Assembly (NCBI GenBank): GCA_024280945.1
Contig: JAMXLO010000111.1
Coordinates: forward strand, 1-64,000
DNA from: Acetobacteraceae bacterium
GTDB lineage: Bacteria > Pseudomonadota > Alphaproteobacteria > Acetobacterales > Acetobacteraceae
Direction of reading: 5' to 3'
DNA: 64,000 bases
Positions 8,031 through 17,181 of this stretch are shown here, piece by piece; within the stretch, counting starts at the first letter, position 1, and each line of letters begins with the position of its first letter. Below the pieces are notes generated by a model. That model was not told the origin of the DNA. It saw nothing but the letters and a program-made list of their open reading frames with translations, and made no database searches. The translations under genes and the position numbers were made by a program.

Positions 8031-9155
8031 ATGAAGCTGAAGGCCGACCGGGCCACCCTGCTGAAGGCGCTGGCCCATGTGCAGAGTGTCGTGGAGCGGC
8101 GCAACACCATTCCGATCCTGGCCAACGTGATGATCGCGGTGCGCGACGGCAAACTGACGCTGACCGCCACCGATATGGAAATCGCCATCATCGAGGATGT
8201 CCCGGCCAGCGCCACGCGCAACGGCGCGTGCACCGCGCCAGCGGCAACCTTGTACGAGATCGTCCGCAAGCTCCCTGATGGTGCGGAGGTCGAATTGGAC
8301 CACCCAGGTGGCGATGCCCAGCTTGCCCTTCGGTCGGGGCGTTATTCGACCAGCCTGGTGGTGCTGCCCACCGAAGACTTTCCCTCGATGACCGCCGGCG
8401 CCCTCCCCCACAAGTTCAGCCTGCCGGCGCAGATGCTGCGGGGCCTGATCGACCGGACGCGGTTCGCGATCAGTACCGAGGAGACACGCTACTACCTGAA
8501 CGGCATCTACCTGCACGCGGCCGAAAGCGAGGGGACACGTGTGTTGCGCGCCGTGGCGACCGACGGCCATCGCCTCGCGCGGGTGGAGGAGCCGTTGCCG
8601 GAAGGCGCCGGATCAATGCCCGGTGTGATCATTCCACGCAAGACAGTGAATGAGCTGCGCAAACTGCTGGACGAGGTCACGGGCAACGTGGACGTCGCGT
8701 TGTCCGATACGCGCATCCAGTTCCATGCTGACGCCATACAGCTCACCAGCAAGCTGATTGACGGCACATTCCCCGAATATGAACGCGTTATCCCGCGCGG
8801 CAACGACAAGGTGCTGCGGGTGGGCAAGAGGGACTTCGCCGACGCCGTCGGCCGGGTGGCGGCGATCTCTGCCGAACGCTCGCGGCCCGTGAAGTTGTCA
8901 CTGGCGCGCGATCTGTTGGTGCTGTCGGCCTCCAGCCCCGAACAGGGTACAGCCACCGAGGAGCTTGATTCGGATCACGTCACCTACGAGGCTGGACCCC
9001 TGGAGATCGGTTTCCAGGCCCGCTACCTGAACGACATCACCGACCAGATCGAGGGCGACGTAGAGTTCCGGTTTGCCGATGGGTCGGCACCGACAGTGGT
9101 ACGTGACGCCGCCGACGCAAGCGCGCTTTATGTACTGATGCCGATGCGGGTCTGA
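8031..9155 (+). CDS. dnaN: DNA polymerase III beta subunit (sliding clamp)
   Basis: 374 residues, the standard clamp length. It begins MKLKADRATLLKALAHVQSV, followed by the ERRNTIPILANVM segment and the three repeated clamp domains, and ends ALYVLMPMRV, the typical C terminus. The homodimeric ring tethers DNA polymerase III to DNA and recruits partner proteins. ATG 8031 gives the conserved N terminus; an in-frame TTG at 8022 would add only three residues. dnaA-dnaN are co-oriented and separated by 102 bp. The downstream gene is convergent and begins only 7 nt after the dnaN stop. Confidence 0.98.
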   Translation: MKLKADRATLLKALAHVQSVVERRNTIPILANVMIAVRDGKLTLTATDMEIAIIEDVPASATRNGACTAPAATLYEIVRKLPDGAEVELDHPGGDAQLALRSGRYSTSLVVLPTEDFPSMTAGALPHKFSLPAQMLRGLIDRTRFAISTEETRYYLNGIYLHAAESEGTRVLRAVATDGHRLARVEEPLPEGAGSMPGVIIPRKTVNELRKLLDEVTGNVDVALSDTRIQFHADAIQLTSKLIDGTFPEYERVIPRGNDKVLRVGKRDFADAVGRVAAISAERSRPVKLSLARDLLVLSASSPEQGTATEELDSDHVTYEAGPLEIGFQARYLNDITDQIEGDVEFRFADGSAPTVVRDAADASALYVLMPMRV

Positions 9156-9162
9156 CCGTCCC

Positions 9163-10215
9163 TCAGTGCTTGAACTCGGGGATCACCTCCTCGCACAGCA
9201 ACTGTAGCGAGGTCAGCACCTGCTGGTGCGGAATGCGGTTGCCGCAGTTCATCTCGGCGAGGATGCCGGATAGACCGAGTTGCTCGCGCAGTTCGCCGAG
9301 CCGGTCGATCACCTGCTGCGGCGTCCCCACAATGATCTTGCTGCGCAGCACTTCGTCATAGCCGATATTCTGCAGCCGCTGTCCGCGTTCGGCACGGTTT
9401 TCGATCGCCCGGGCGCCTTCCAGCCTGGCCGACTCCTCGATGCGCTGTCCGAGATACCGGTAGAAGTGCATGATGCTTTCTTCCGGCTCCGAGCGCGCCC
9501 GTTGTTCGGTCGGTGCGACATAGACCGGCACACGCAGGAACACCTGGCCGTCACCGGGATGGCCGGCGGCCGTCCAACCCTCGCGATAGGCCGCGAGATT
9601 GGGACCGAGTTCGGACAGGTCGCCAAGTCGCGTGGCGACGAAAATCGGATTTCCCAGCGCGCCATTCGCCGGGTAGGTATCAGGACTAGTGGCTGCGACG
9701 CGGATCTCGGGATACGGTTTCTGATAGGGCTTCGGCACCAGGTACACGTCGTGGAAGCGATAGTACTTGCCGCTGAAACTGAAGCGCTCCTGAGTCCACG
9801 CACGCTTGAGAATCTCGAGCACTTCGCCGAAGCGCTCGCGGCTTTCCGCGTATGATACGCCATATGCCTGATAGACCCGGGGGAACCCGCTGCGCCCGAC
9901 GCCGAAGATGATGCGGCCATGGCTGATGTGGTCGACGGTCGCCACCTCTTCGGCCAGCTGCAGCGGATGACACAGCGGCAGCACCTGGACCGCGGTGCCG
10001 ATCTTCATCCGCTTGGTGCGGGCGGCGATCGCCGTCGCGAGCATCAGCGGCGATGCCAGCACCGAGCGCTCCGGCGCCGTGTGCAGCTCCGCCAGCCACA
10101 TCACGTCGAGCCCGTAGCGTTCCGCCGCATCCACCTGTTCGAAAGATTCGGTGAATGCGTCCTCCTCGGTTTGGCCCGGCACACGTTGAAACTCGTGGAA
10201 CATGCCGAATTCCAT
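9163..10215 (-). CDS. LLM-class flavin-dependent oxidoreductase (luciferase-like monooxygenase)
   Basis: 350 residues forming one bacterial-luciferase-like TIM barrel. Visible elements are the MEFGMFHEF start, AERYGLDVMWLAELH, the RTKRMKIGTAVQVLPLCHPLQLAEEVATVDH strand, and SHGRIIFGVGRSGFPRVYQAYG, which lines the FMN/F420 pocket. Such enzymes use reduced flavin (or F420) and O2 to oxidise diverse substrates; the substrate here is unknown. It is followed on the same strand, 22 bp upstream, by a 2-hydroxyacid dehydrogenase gene, so the two probably form an operon. Its 3' end nearly meets dnaN. Confidence 0.92.
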   Translation of the reverse strand: MEFGMFHEFQRVPGQTEEDAFTESFEQVDAAERYGLDVMWLAELHTAPERSVLASPLMLATAIAARTKRMKIGTAVQVLPLCHPLQLAEEVATVDHISHGRIIFGVGRSGFPRVYQAYGVSYAESRERFGEVLEILKRAWTQERFSFSGKYYRFHDVYLVPKPYQKPYPEIRVAATSPDTYPANGALGNPIFVATRLGDLSELGPNLAAYREGWTAAGHPGDGQVFLRVPVYVAPTEQRARSEPEESIMHFYRYLGQRIEESARLEGARAIENRAERGQRLQNIGYDEVLRSKIIVGTPQQVIDRLGELREQLGLSGILAEMNCGNRIPHQQVLTSLQLLCEEVIPEFKH

Positions 10216-10237
10216 GGTCGCTCTTCTCCTTCAGGCG

Positions 10238-11218
10238 TCAGTAGCCGCGCACCGGATCGAACAGATTGGGAGGTGTCTTGCCGTCGCGCCACGCGCGAAG
10301 GTTGGCGAAGAACAGGTCCAGGCTGCGTGGATTATAGGTTTTTGGATCATCGACGGAAGTATGCGGGCTTATGATCAGGTTGCGAGTACTCCAGAGCCGA
10401 TGCCCCTCCGGGATCGGCTCGGGGATGAACACGTCGAGCACGGCACCCGACAGGTGCCCCTCGTCCAACAGGTCGCACAGCGCGTCCTGATCGATCAGGG
10501 CACCGCGACCTATGTTCACGACCCCGGCGCCGCGAGGCAGCAGCTTCAACCGCTCCCGGTTCATCAGTCCGCGCGTGGCATTCGTCAGCGGGCAGGCGAG
10601 CACCAGGAACTCGGTCGTCGGCAGCACGCGATCGATGCCGGCGGTGGTTATGACCTCGGCGCAGTTCTGATGCGGCATCGCGGTGGCGCGTACTCCGGTG
10701 ACATGCATATCGAACCGTGCTGCCTGCATGACAGTCGCACCGCCCAGCGATCCGAGGCCGACGACCGTGATGCGGCGACCGGCCAGCACCACCCCCCACA
10801 GTTTTCGCCAGTGCCCGGCACGCTGATGCGTCACCATTTCCGGCACCCGGTTCGCCAGCATCAACACCGACATGATGGCGAACTCGCCCGCCTTGGTCGC
10901 GTGCACCCCCGCGTTGTTCAGCAACAGCACGCCGGGTGGCAGCCAGTCGAACGGGGCCAACCGATCCAGACCGGCATTGGTGATGAACAGCAGCTTCAGC
11001 CGTGGCGCATCGCACGGAAACTTGTCGGCGACGACGCCGATCTCAGTGATCAGCGCCTCCGCCTGCGCCATGCCGTCGGCAAACTCGGCATCCGTGTCGC
11101 CGATGGTGACCTCGTGCCCGGTTCCGACGTCCGCTGCGCGCGCGGCGGCAGCATTCCACATGTCACGAGAGAACAGGAACAGCGGGTCGTTGACCGGGTT
11201 CTGGATGTGAATGCGCAT
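10238..11218 (-). CDS. D-isomer-specific 2-hydroxyacid dehydrogenase
   Basis: 326 residues from ATG 11218. The Rossmann NAD(P)-binding segment is VVGLGSLGGATVMQ, followed by the conserved ACPLTNATRGLMNRE, VVNIGRGALIDQDAL (catalytic Arg), the Glu in IPEPIPEGHRLW, and the catalytic His in IISPHTSVDD. Family members interconvert 2-oxo acids and D-2-hydroxy acids (glyoxylate/hydroxypyruvate reductase, phosphoglycerate dehydrogenase). A longer frame upstream is open but runs antisense through the RluA gene, and ATG 11218 gives the expected N terminus MRIHIQNPV. It is divergent from the pseudouridine synthase gene; the two start codons are only about 16 bp apart. The substrate is unassigned. Confidence 0.92.
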   Translation of the reverse strand: MRIHIQNPVNDPLFLFSRDMWNAAAARAADVGTGHEVTIGDTDAEFADGMAQAEALITEIGVVADKFPCDAPRLKLLFITNAGLDRLAPFDWLPPGVLLLNNAGVHATKAGEFAIMSVLMLANRVPEMVTHQRAGHWRKLWGVVLAGRRITVVGLGSLGGATVMQAARFDMHVTGVRATAMPHQNCAEVITTAGIDRVLPTTEFLVLACPLTNATRGLMNRERLKLLPRGAGVVNIGRGALIDQDALCDLLDEGHLSGAVLDVFIPEPIPEGHRLWSTRNLIISPHTSVDDPKTYNPRSLDLFFANLRAWRDGKTPPNLFDPVRGY

Positions 11219-11234
11219 TACCGCACAGCCTGCC

Positions 11235-11921
11235 ATGGCTTTACCGCAGCGGACAAATCCCGTGCGTGAGGGTCCACCGTTGCCGCCGCTGCTGTTCCGT
11301 GATGATCGGTTCGTCGTGCTGAACAAGCCTGCGGGCCTGGCTGTGCATCCCGGTCCACGCGGACGTCGCAGCGTCGAAGACTGGTTTCCATTGTTGTCGC
11401 GTCGCCGCCACGGCCCCTGGCTGGTGCATCGGCTCGATGCCGATACCGCTGGCTGCCTGCTGGTCGCGTTGCGCCGGACGGCTTTGATCGCTGCCCAGCA
11501 GGAGCTCGAAGCCGGTCGCGCGGGCAAGACCTATTGGGCTATCGTGCGCGGCGCACCGTCGGACGCTTGCGGAACAGTGGACGCACCGCTGCTGCGGCAA
11601 AGCTCATCGAATGGCTGGCGTATGGTGGTCGATGCCTCAGGCAAGCGGGCCGTCACGGATTGGCAGCTGATGGGCACTCTCGGAAAGCTGAGTTGGCTGG
11701 AGCTGTCGCCGCGCACCGGCCGCACCCACCAAGTACGCGTGCACTGCTCCGTCCTTGGTTGCCCGGTGCTGGGTGATCCGATCTACGGTGATGCCAAGGG
11801 TGCGCTGCATCTGCTGGCCCGCTCGATCGCACTGGATCTCAATCCGCCTGTCGCGGCAACCGCACCGGTGCCGGACCACATGCAGGCGACGATGAGGCGG
11901 TTCCGACCAGGCGCGGATTGA
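11235..11921 (+). CDS. RluA-family RNA pseudouridine synthase
   Basis: 228 residues from ATG 11235. The RluA/RluC/RluD signature HRLDADTAGCLL contains the catalytic Asp; VLNKPAGLAVHPG precedes it and ELSPRTGRTHQVRVH follows. It isomerises uridine to pseudouridine in rRNA or tRNA. There is no N-terminal S4 domain and the protein is short, resembling single-domain RluA or TruC-type enzymes, so the target RNA is uncertain. An in-frame ATG at 11211 would overlap the divergent dehydrogenase start codon; 11235 is preferred but both are possible. Confidence 0.92.
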   Translation: MALPQRTNPVREGPPLPPLLFRDDRFVVLNKPAGLAVHPGPRGRRSVEDWFPLLSRRRHGPWLVHRLDADTAGCLLVALRRTALIAAQQELEAGRAGKTYWAIVRGAPSDACGTVDAPLLRQSSSNGWRMVVDASGKRAVTDWQLMGTLGKLSWLELSPRTGRTHQVRVHCSVLGCPVLGDPIYGDAKGALHLLARSIALDLNPPVAATAPVPDHMQATMRRFRPGAD

Positions 11922-11995
11922 CCGCTGCGGGCTGATCAATAGGCTCCCGTACCGAGGTCGCCGGGCCGCTCCGGCCGCAACCGGAGCATCGCGTC

Positions 11996-12901
11996 ATGCC
12001 GTTATGGATCCCCGTCACTGTCTCGGCCGCGCTGTTCCAGTGCTGGCGGACCGCGATGCAGCAGAAGCTTCGCCACTTGCTGTCGGTCAACGGCGCCGGC
12101 TTTGTCAGATTCCTCTACGGCGCGCCGACCGCTCTGGTGTTGTTCATCGGTTCGCTGATCGGCACGGGGCTGGCTGTGCCGCAGCCGAACGCTGCCTTCC
12201 TTTTCCACTGCGCCGCCGGCGGCCTGCTGCAGATCCTCGCCACGAACCTGCTGATCCTGTCGTTTGGTTATCGCAATTTCGCCGTCGGGACCGCCTATTC
12301 AAAAACCGAGACGGCGCAGAGCGCCATTGTCGCGCTGATCGTCCTGCACGAGGTCCTCAAACCGGTTTCCTGGCTCGGCATCTGCGTCGGTCTGGCCGGT
12401 GTCATGACCCTGTCGCTTGCGGGACGCGGCCTTCGGCCGGCCGACCTCGCACACGCGACGGTGCAACCGGCCGCGCTGGCGGGCCTCGGTGCCGGCCTGC
12501 TGTTCGCCTTCACCACCGTCTTCATCAAACTCGCCAATCAGGCGCTCACCGGTCCCAGCCTGTTCGTTCGCGCACTTTTCGTGCTGGTGGTGACCAACAC
12601 GCTGCAGATATTGATGCAGGGCGCCTATCTCGCGTGGCGTGAACCCCGGGAACTGCTCAAGGCCTTCAGCACGTGGCGCAGTTCGTCATGGGTCGGCACG
12701 CTGTCGGCGCTCGGCTCGGCCTGCTGGTTTTTCGCCTTCGCCATCGCCCCGGTGGCGCTGGTGCGTTCCGTAGGACAGGTGGAGATTGTCTTCACCCTGC
12801 TGTTCAGCCGCTTTTATCTGAAAGAAACCCTGAAACCGGGGGACGTGGCTGGGCTGGTGCTGGTCGTATGTGGCGTCTTGCTGATCGTGCTCGCGAGTTA
12901 A
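11996..12901 (+). CDS. DMT/EamA-family membrane transporter
   Basis: 301 residues, almost entirely hydrophobic, with about ten predicted transmembrane helices arranged as two EamA repeats (about 1-140 and 150-300). Loops such as YSKTETAQSAIVALIVLHEVLKPVSWLGI and the C-terminal VRSVGQVEIVFTLLFSRFYLKETLKPGD are typical of drug/metabolite exporters of the inner membrane. The substrate cannot be inferred. It stands alone on the plus strand after the pseudouridine synthase, with a 74-bp gap upstream and no visible partner gene. Confidence 0.9.
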   Translation: MPLWIPVTVSAALFQCWRTAMQQKLRHLLSVNGAGFVRFLYGAPTALVLFIGSLIGTGLAVPQPNAAFLFHCAAGGLLQILATNLLILSFGYRNFAVGTAYSKTETAQSAIVALIVLHEVLKPVSWLGICVGLAGVMTLSLAGRGLRPADLAHATVQPAALAGLGAGLLFAFTTVFIKLANQALTGPSLFVRALFVLVVTNTLQILMQGAYLAWREPRELLKAFSTWRSSSWVGTLSALGSACWFFAFAIAPVALVRSVGQVEIVFTLLFSRFYLKETLKPGDVAGLVLVVCGVLLIVLAS

Positions 12902-13000
12902 GGCCCACAGGCTCGGGCGTTGCCGGCCCGGCCGGGGTAGCGCCCCTCGGCTCAGCCGGTGATAGGGTGGGGGCGTAAAACAGAAGAGGAGACAGACCCG

Positions 13001-13324
13001 ATGGCGTTCTACGAACTCCGCCAGTATTTCGTGCGGCCCGGAAAGGTGAACGAGTGGGTGAAGATCATGGAGGAGGAGATCATTCCCTTCCAGGTCTCCA
13101 AGGGCATGGTGATTTGCGGCAGCTTCCGCGGTGAAACCGACGAGTCCTGCTACATTTGGCTGCGTCGGTTCAACAGTGAGGCGGAACGCGAGGCGCAGTA
13201 CAAGGCGGTCTACGAGACCGACTACTGGAAGACCAAGATCGCCCCGCGGGTGCCTGATTGCCTGGACCGGGAGAAGATGCACATCCAGCGCATCGTGCCG
13301 ACGTCAAGGTCAACCATGCAGTAA
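13001..13324 (+). CDS. NIPSNAP family protein
   Basis: 107 residues from ATG 13001, preceded by AGAAGAGGAG. The sequence MAFYELRQYFVRPGKVNEW, then GMVICGSFRGETDESCYIWLRRF and EREAQYKAVYETDYWK, is the ferredoxin-like dimeric alpha-beta NIPSNAP fold. Bacterial NIPSNAP proteins are small cytoplasmic dimers of mostly unknown function, often near catabolic or detoxification genes. There is no operon partner. Confidence 0.9.
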   Translation: MAFYELRQYFVRPGKVNEWVKIMEEEIIPFQVSKGMVICGSFRGETDESCYIWLRRFNSEAEREAQYKAVYETDYWKTKIAPRVPDCLDREKMHIQRIVPTSRSTMQ

Positions 13325-13443
13325 CCTGGAAGGCCGTGGCCGGTATCCTGCTGCCGGCCATGTGGCCTTCGGCAACCATTGGTTGATCAAACAGAATGTG
13401 AACTTGTATCAAAACGTGCGCCGAGGCCGGCCTGGATGTCGGC

Positions 13444-13641
13444 ATGATCTTCGGCTGCCTGACCGTGGCGGCACTGGTGTGGGTAGGCGTCGGACCACCG
13501 ATCGCTGTGCTGCCGGCCGCATTTGGCGTCGTTGTGGTCTTCGGTTGCCTGCGGACTGGCCGGCCGGCCAGCCCGGGAGCTTCCCTCCTGCACATGAAAG
13601 CCGGTCTGTTCCACGCACGGCTGTCGCGCGCTGCAATCTGA
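13444..13641 (+). CDS. possible small membrane protein
   Basis: A 65-codon frame whose first 35 residues (MIFGCLTVAALVWVGVG, then PIAVLPAAFGVVVVFGCL) could make one or two transmembrane helices. No family is recognised and the ribosome binding site is weak (GGATG). It lies in the 400-bp gap between the NIPSNAP gene and sdhC, which otherwise holds nothing recognisable. It may be spurious. Confidence 0.25.
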   Translation: MIFGCLTVAALVWVGVGPPIAVLPAAFGVVVVFGCLRTGRPASPGASLLHMKAGLFHARLSRAAI

Positions 13642-13730
13642 TCGCGTCGCGTTGACCCTTCAGCATCGGCAGCGTAAGCAAATGCAGTGGCCTGGGATCC
13701 GTCGGCCGGCCGACAGGATGGAGCGATCCG

Positions 13731-14162
13731 TTGCGAGACGTACGCGACGCGCTGTTCGTGGCGCGAAACTCCGATGACAAACTGATCAGTCGACCGCTCT
13801 CTCCTCACCTCCAGGTCTATCGCTGGCCGCTCAGCATGGCGTTGTCGATATCGCATCGGGTTACCGGTGTTGGTCTGGCGATCGGCACGCTCCTGATGAC
13901 CTGGTGGCTGGTTGCCGCCGCCGTGTCGGACGACGCTTTCGCTCAGGTGCAGTGGTTCCTCGGGACGCCACTCGGCATCCTGCTACTGCTGGGTTGGTCG
14001 GCCGCGCTGTTCTTTCACTTCTTCACCGGGCTTCGGCACCTTGCCTGGGACGCGGGGTATGGTTTCGATAAGCCGTGGTACGAGCGTTCCGGCTGGGCTG
14101 TCATTGCCGCGACGATCGTGGCGACGCTCTTGCTGTGGATTATCGGCTTCGCGGTCTGGTGA
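13731..14162 (+). CDS. sdhC: succinate dehydrogenase cytochrome b556 subunit
   Basis: 143 residues with three transmembrane helices. The conserved RPLSPHLQVYRWPLSMALSISHRVTG near the N terminus contributes to the quinone site, and HFFTGLRHLAWD contains the haem b histidine. SdhC anchors the SdhAB catalytic dimer in the inner membrane and passes electrons to ubiquinone. The start is a TTG at 13731 with AGGATGGAG upstream; no in-frame ATG precedes the conserved region, and the resulting MRDVRDALFVARNSD is family-like. It is the first gene of the operon sdhC-D-A-B. Confidence 0.95.
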   Translation: MRDVRDALFVARNSDDKLISRPLSPHLQVYRWPLSMALSISHRVTGVGLAIGTLLMTWWLVAAAVSDDAFAQVQWFLGTPLGILLLLGWSAALFFHFFTGLRHLAWDAGYGFDKPWYERSGWAVIAATIVATLLLWIIGFAVW

Positions 14163-14171
14163 GGGCGACCT

Positions 14172-14567
14172 ATGGCAAAGACACCGCAACTCGACGTCAT
14201 GCGCTCGCCGCTCGGTCGGGCGCGCGGCCTGGGCTCAGCCAGAGCAGGAGCGCACCACTGGTGGATGGTGCGGCTGACCTCGCTTGCACTGGTGCCGCTG
14301 ACCCTGTGGTTCCTCTGCGCCATGGTACGCATGGTCGGCGCAACGCGTGACGACGTCGCTTCCTGGATGGCTGGTCCGCTTCCGATCGTGTTGATGATCG
14401 CGTTGGTGATCGCCACGTTCCACCACATGCAGGCCGGCCTGCAGGTTGTGATTGAGGACTATATCGACACCGACTGGTTGCGCCTTGGGTCGATCCTGCT
14501 GGTGAAGGGACTGTCGCTGCTGCTGGCGCTGGCCTGCATCGTCTCGGTGCTGCGATTGGGCCTCTAG
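14172..14567 (+). CDS. sdhD: succinate dehydrogenase membrane anchor subunit
   Basis: 131 residues with three hydrophobic helices; [14 protein letters not shown] in the second helix region is the SdhD signature with the haem-facing histidine and quinone-site residues. With SdhC it forms the membrane anchor of complex II. It lies 9 nt after sdhC and 11 nt before sdhA, so all four genes are co-transcribed. The N-terminal [21 protein letters not shown] segment is typical of alphaproteobacterial SdhD. Confidence 0.95.
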   Translation: MAKTPQLDVMRSPLGRARGLGSARAGAHHWWMVRLTSLALVPLTLWFLCAMVRMVGATRDDVASWMAGPLPIVLMIALVIATFHHMQAGLQVVIEDYIDTDWLRLGSILLVKGLSLLLALACIVSVLRLGL

Positions 14568-14578
14568 AAGGAAAACCG

Positions 14579-16393
14579 ATGAACGCGATCACGCTGCCTT
14601 CGTCGCGCGCCTATAACATTGTCGATCACACCTACGACACCGTCGTGGTGGGCGCCGGCGGTTCGGGCCTGCGGGCTACCTTCGGCATGGGGGCGGCCGG
14701 GTTGAAGACCGCCTGCATCAGCAAGGTATTTCCGACGCGCAGCCACACCGTAGCGGCGCAGGGCGGCATCGGCGCCGCGCTGGGCAACATGGGTGCGGAC
14801 GACTGGCGCTGGCACATGTACGACACCGTGAAAGGTTCGGACTGGCTCGGCGATCAGGACGCGATCGAATACCTCTGTCGTGAGGCGATCCCAGCCGTCT
14901 ACGAGCTGGAGCATTACGGCATGCCGTTCAGCCGCACCGAGGATGGCCGGATCTATCAGCGCCCATTCGGCGGGCACATGACGAAGAACGGCGAAGGGCC
15001 GCCGGCGCTGCGTGCCTGTGCCGCGGCAGACCGGACCGGGCACGCAATGCTGCATACGCTGTACCAGCAGAGCCTCAGGAACGACGTCGAGTTCTTCAAC
15101 GAGTATTTCGCGCTCGACCTGATCGTCGACGACGAGGGCGCCGCGCGCGGTGTCACCGCATGGTGCCTGGAGGATGGCAGCATCCATCGCTTCCGCGCGC
15201 AGATGGTGGTGATCGCCACCGGCGGCTACGGACGCATCTATGAGGTCTGCACCTCGGCACATATCTGCACGGGCGACGGCAACGGCATGGTGCTGCGCGC
15301 CGGCCTGCCGTGCCAGGACATGGAGTTTGTGCAGTTTCACCCGACGGGGATCTTCCCTGCCGGCTGTCTGATCACTGAGGGTGCGCGCGGCGAAGGCGGC
15401 TATCTGACCAACTCGGAGGGCGAGCGCTTCATGGAGCGCTACGCGCCGAGTGCCAAGGACCTGGCGAGCCGCGACGTGGTGTCGCGCTCGATGACCGTGG
15501 AGATCAGCGAGGGGCGGGGCTGCGGCCCGAACAAGGACCACATCCTGCTGCACCTGGAGCATCTTGGCGCCGATATCCTGCACGAAAGGCTGCCTGGAAT
15601 TTCCGAGACGTCTCGGGTGTTCGCAGGCGTCGATGTGACCAAGGCGCCAATCCCGGTGAAGCCGACAGTGCACTACAACATGGGCGGCATCCCGACGAAC
15701 CATCACGGCGAAGTACTCAGGCCGACGCCCACCGACCCTGATGCGGTGGCGCCGGGGCTGATGGCGGTGGGTGAAGCCGCATGCGTCTCGGTGCACGGCG
15801 CCAACCGGCTGGGCACCAATTCGCTGATCGATCTGTTGGTATTCGGCAGGGCCGCCGCGCATAGGGCAGCGAAGATCGTTCGGCCCGGTGCGAGTCAGGC
15901 TCCGCTGCCGCCGCGCGCCGGCGAACGTTCGCTGGACCGGTTCGACGCCACACGGCATGCGAAGGGCGGCACGCGTGTTGCCGACCTGCGGCTGGAGATG
16001 CAAAAGACCATGCAAACCCATGCCGCAGTGTTCCGCAACAGCAGGACGCTGGCCGAGGGTGTGACGAAGATGCAGGCAGTGTGGCAGGGCATGGCGGACA
16101 TGTCCGTGTCCGACCGCAGCCTGGTCTGGAACAGCGACCTGATGGAGGCGCTGGAACTGCAGAACCTGATGGGCAACGCGATGACCACCATGGTCGGCGC
16201 CGAAGCTCGGCACGAAAGCCGTGGCGCGCACGCACACGATGACTACCCTGAGCGCGACGACGCAGAGTGGATGAAGCACACTCTTGCCTGGTGCGATGAG
16301 GGTGGTGCGACTCGCTTGGCCTATCGTCCGGTGAAGATGCAGACGCTGACCAATGAAGTGTCGGTTATCCCACCGAAGCAGCGGGTGTACTGA
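14579..16393 (+). CDS. sdhA: succinate dehydrogenase flavoprotein subunit
   Basis: 604 residues. The dinucleotide-binding motif GAGGSG is at 25-30; [10 protein letters not shown] contains His56, the site of covalent FAD attachment. The active-site region [30 protein letters not shown] and [13 protein letters not shown] follow, and the C terminus ends with the conserved PPKQRVY. It oxidises succinate to fumarate in the TCA cycle and passes electrons to SdhB. The length is normal, the gene is intact, and sdhB follows 5 nt later. Confidence 0.98.
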   Translation: MNAITLPSSRAYNIVDHTYDTVVVGAGGSGLRATFGMGAAGLKTACISKVFPTRSHTVAAQGGIGAALGNMGADDWRWHMYDTVKGSDWLGDQDAIEYLCREAIPAVYELEHYGMPFSRTEDGRIYQRPFGGHMTKNGEGPPALRACAAADRTGHAMLHTLYQQSLRNDVEFFNEYFALDLIVDDEGAARGVTAWCLEDGSIHRFRAQMVVIATGGYGRIYEVCTSAHICTGDGNGMVLRAGLPCQDMEFVQFHPTGIFPAGCLITEGARGEGGYLTNSEGERFMERYAPSAKDLASRDVVSRSMTVEISEGRGCGPNKDHILLHLEHLGADILHERLPGISETSRVFAGVDVTKAPIPVKPTVHYNMGGIPTNHHGEVLRPTPTDPDAVAPGLMAVGEAACVSVHGANRLGTNSLIDLLVFGRAAAHRAAKIVRPGASQAPLPPRAGERSLDRFDATRHAKGGTRVADLRLEMQKTMQTHAAVFRNSRTLAEGVTKMQAVWQGMADMSVSDRSLVWNSDLMEALELQNLMGNAMTTMVGAEARHESRGAHAHDDYPERDDAEWMKHTLAWCDEGGATRLAYRPVKMQTLTNEVSVIPPKQRVY

Positions 16394-16398
16394 CGGCC

Positions 16399-17181
16399 AT
16401 GGCCAACTTTACCCTTCCCTCGAACAGCCGCATCGGCCTTGGCAAGGATTGGAAGGCGCCCGCCGGTGCGAAGCGCGTGCGCGAGTTCCGCATCTATCGC
16501 TGGTCTCCCGATGACGGCCAGAACCCGCGCACTGACACGTATGAGGTGGATCTCGATACCTGCGGCCCGATGGTTCTCGACGCACTGATCAAGATCAAGA
16601 ACGAGATCGACCCGACGCTGACCTTCCGTCGCTCCTGCCGGGAAGGCATTTGCGGCTCCTGCGCGATGAATATCGATGGCGGCAACACGCTCGCCTGCCT
16701 GAAGCCGATCGAGGAGGTGACGGGCGCGGTGCGCATCACGCCGCTGCCGCACATGCCTGTGGTGAAGGACCTGGTGCCGGATTTGTCGCAGATCTATGCG
16801 CAGTTGCGCAGCATCGATCCGTGGCTGAAGACGGACAGCCCTGCGCCGCCGGACGCTGAACGATTGCAAAGTCGCGAGGAACGGGCGGAACTGGACGGTC
16901 TATGGGAATGCATCCTGTGCTTCTGCTGCTCTACCGCCTGCCCCAGCTATTGGTGGAACGGTGATCGCTACCTCGGCCCCGCGGTGCTGCTGCAGGCGTA
17001 TCGCTGGATTGCCGACTCGCGTGACGAACGGACCGGCGAACGCCTGGATTCACTGGAGGACCCATTCAAGCTGTATCGCTGCCACACCATCATGAACTGC
17101 ACCGACACGTGCCCGAAGGGATTGAACCCCGCCAAGGCGATCGGTGCCATCAAGCAGCTGATCGTGGAACGACAGGTTTAA
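16399..17181 (+). CDS. sdhB: succinate dehydrogenase iron-sulfur subunit
   Basis: 260 residues with all three cluster motifs. The 2Fe-2S ligands are C80, C85, C88 and C100 (CREGICGSC...C). The 4Fe-4S and 3Fe-4S clusters share [12 protein letters not shown] (C171, C174, C177, C181) and [14 protein letters not shown] (C228, C234, C238). It carries electrons from FAD to the quinone site. Its TAA (17179-17181) directly abuts the stop codon of the convergent metH, leaving no intergenic DNA for a terminator. Confidence 0.98.
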   Translation: MANFTLPSNSRIGLGKDWKAPAGAKRVREFRIYRWSPDDGQNPRTDTYEVDLDTCGPMVLDALIKIKNEIDPTLTFRRSCREGICGSCAMNIDGGNTLACLKPIEEVTGAVRITPLPHMPVVKDLVPDLSQIYAQLRSIDPWLKTDSPAPPDAERLQSREERAELDGLWECILCFCCSTACPSYWWNGDRYLGPAVLLQAYRWIADSRDERTGERLDSLEDPFKLYRCHTIMNCTDTCPKGLNPAKAIGAIKQLIVERQV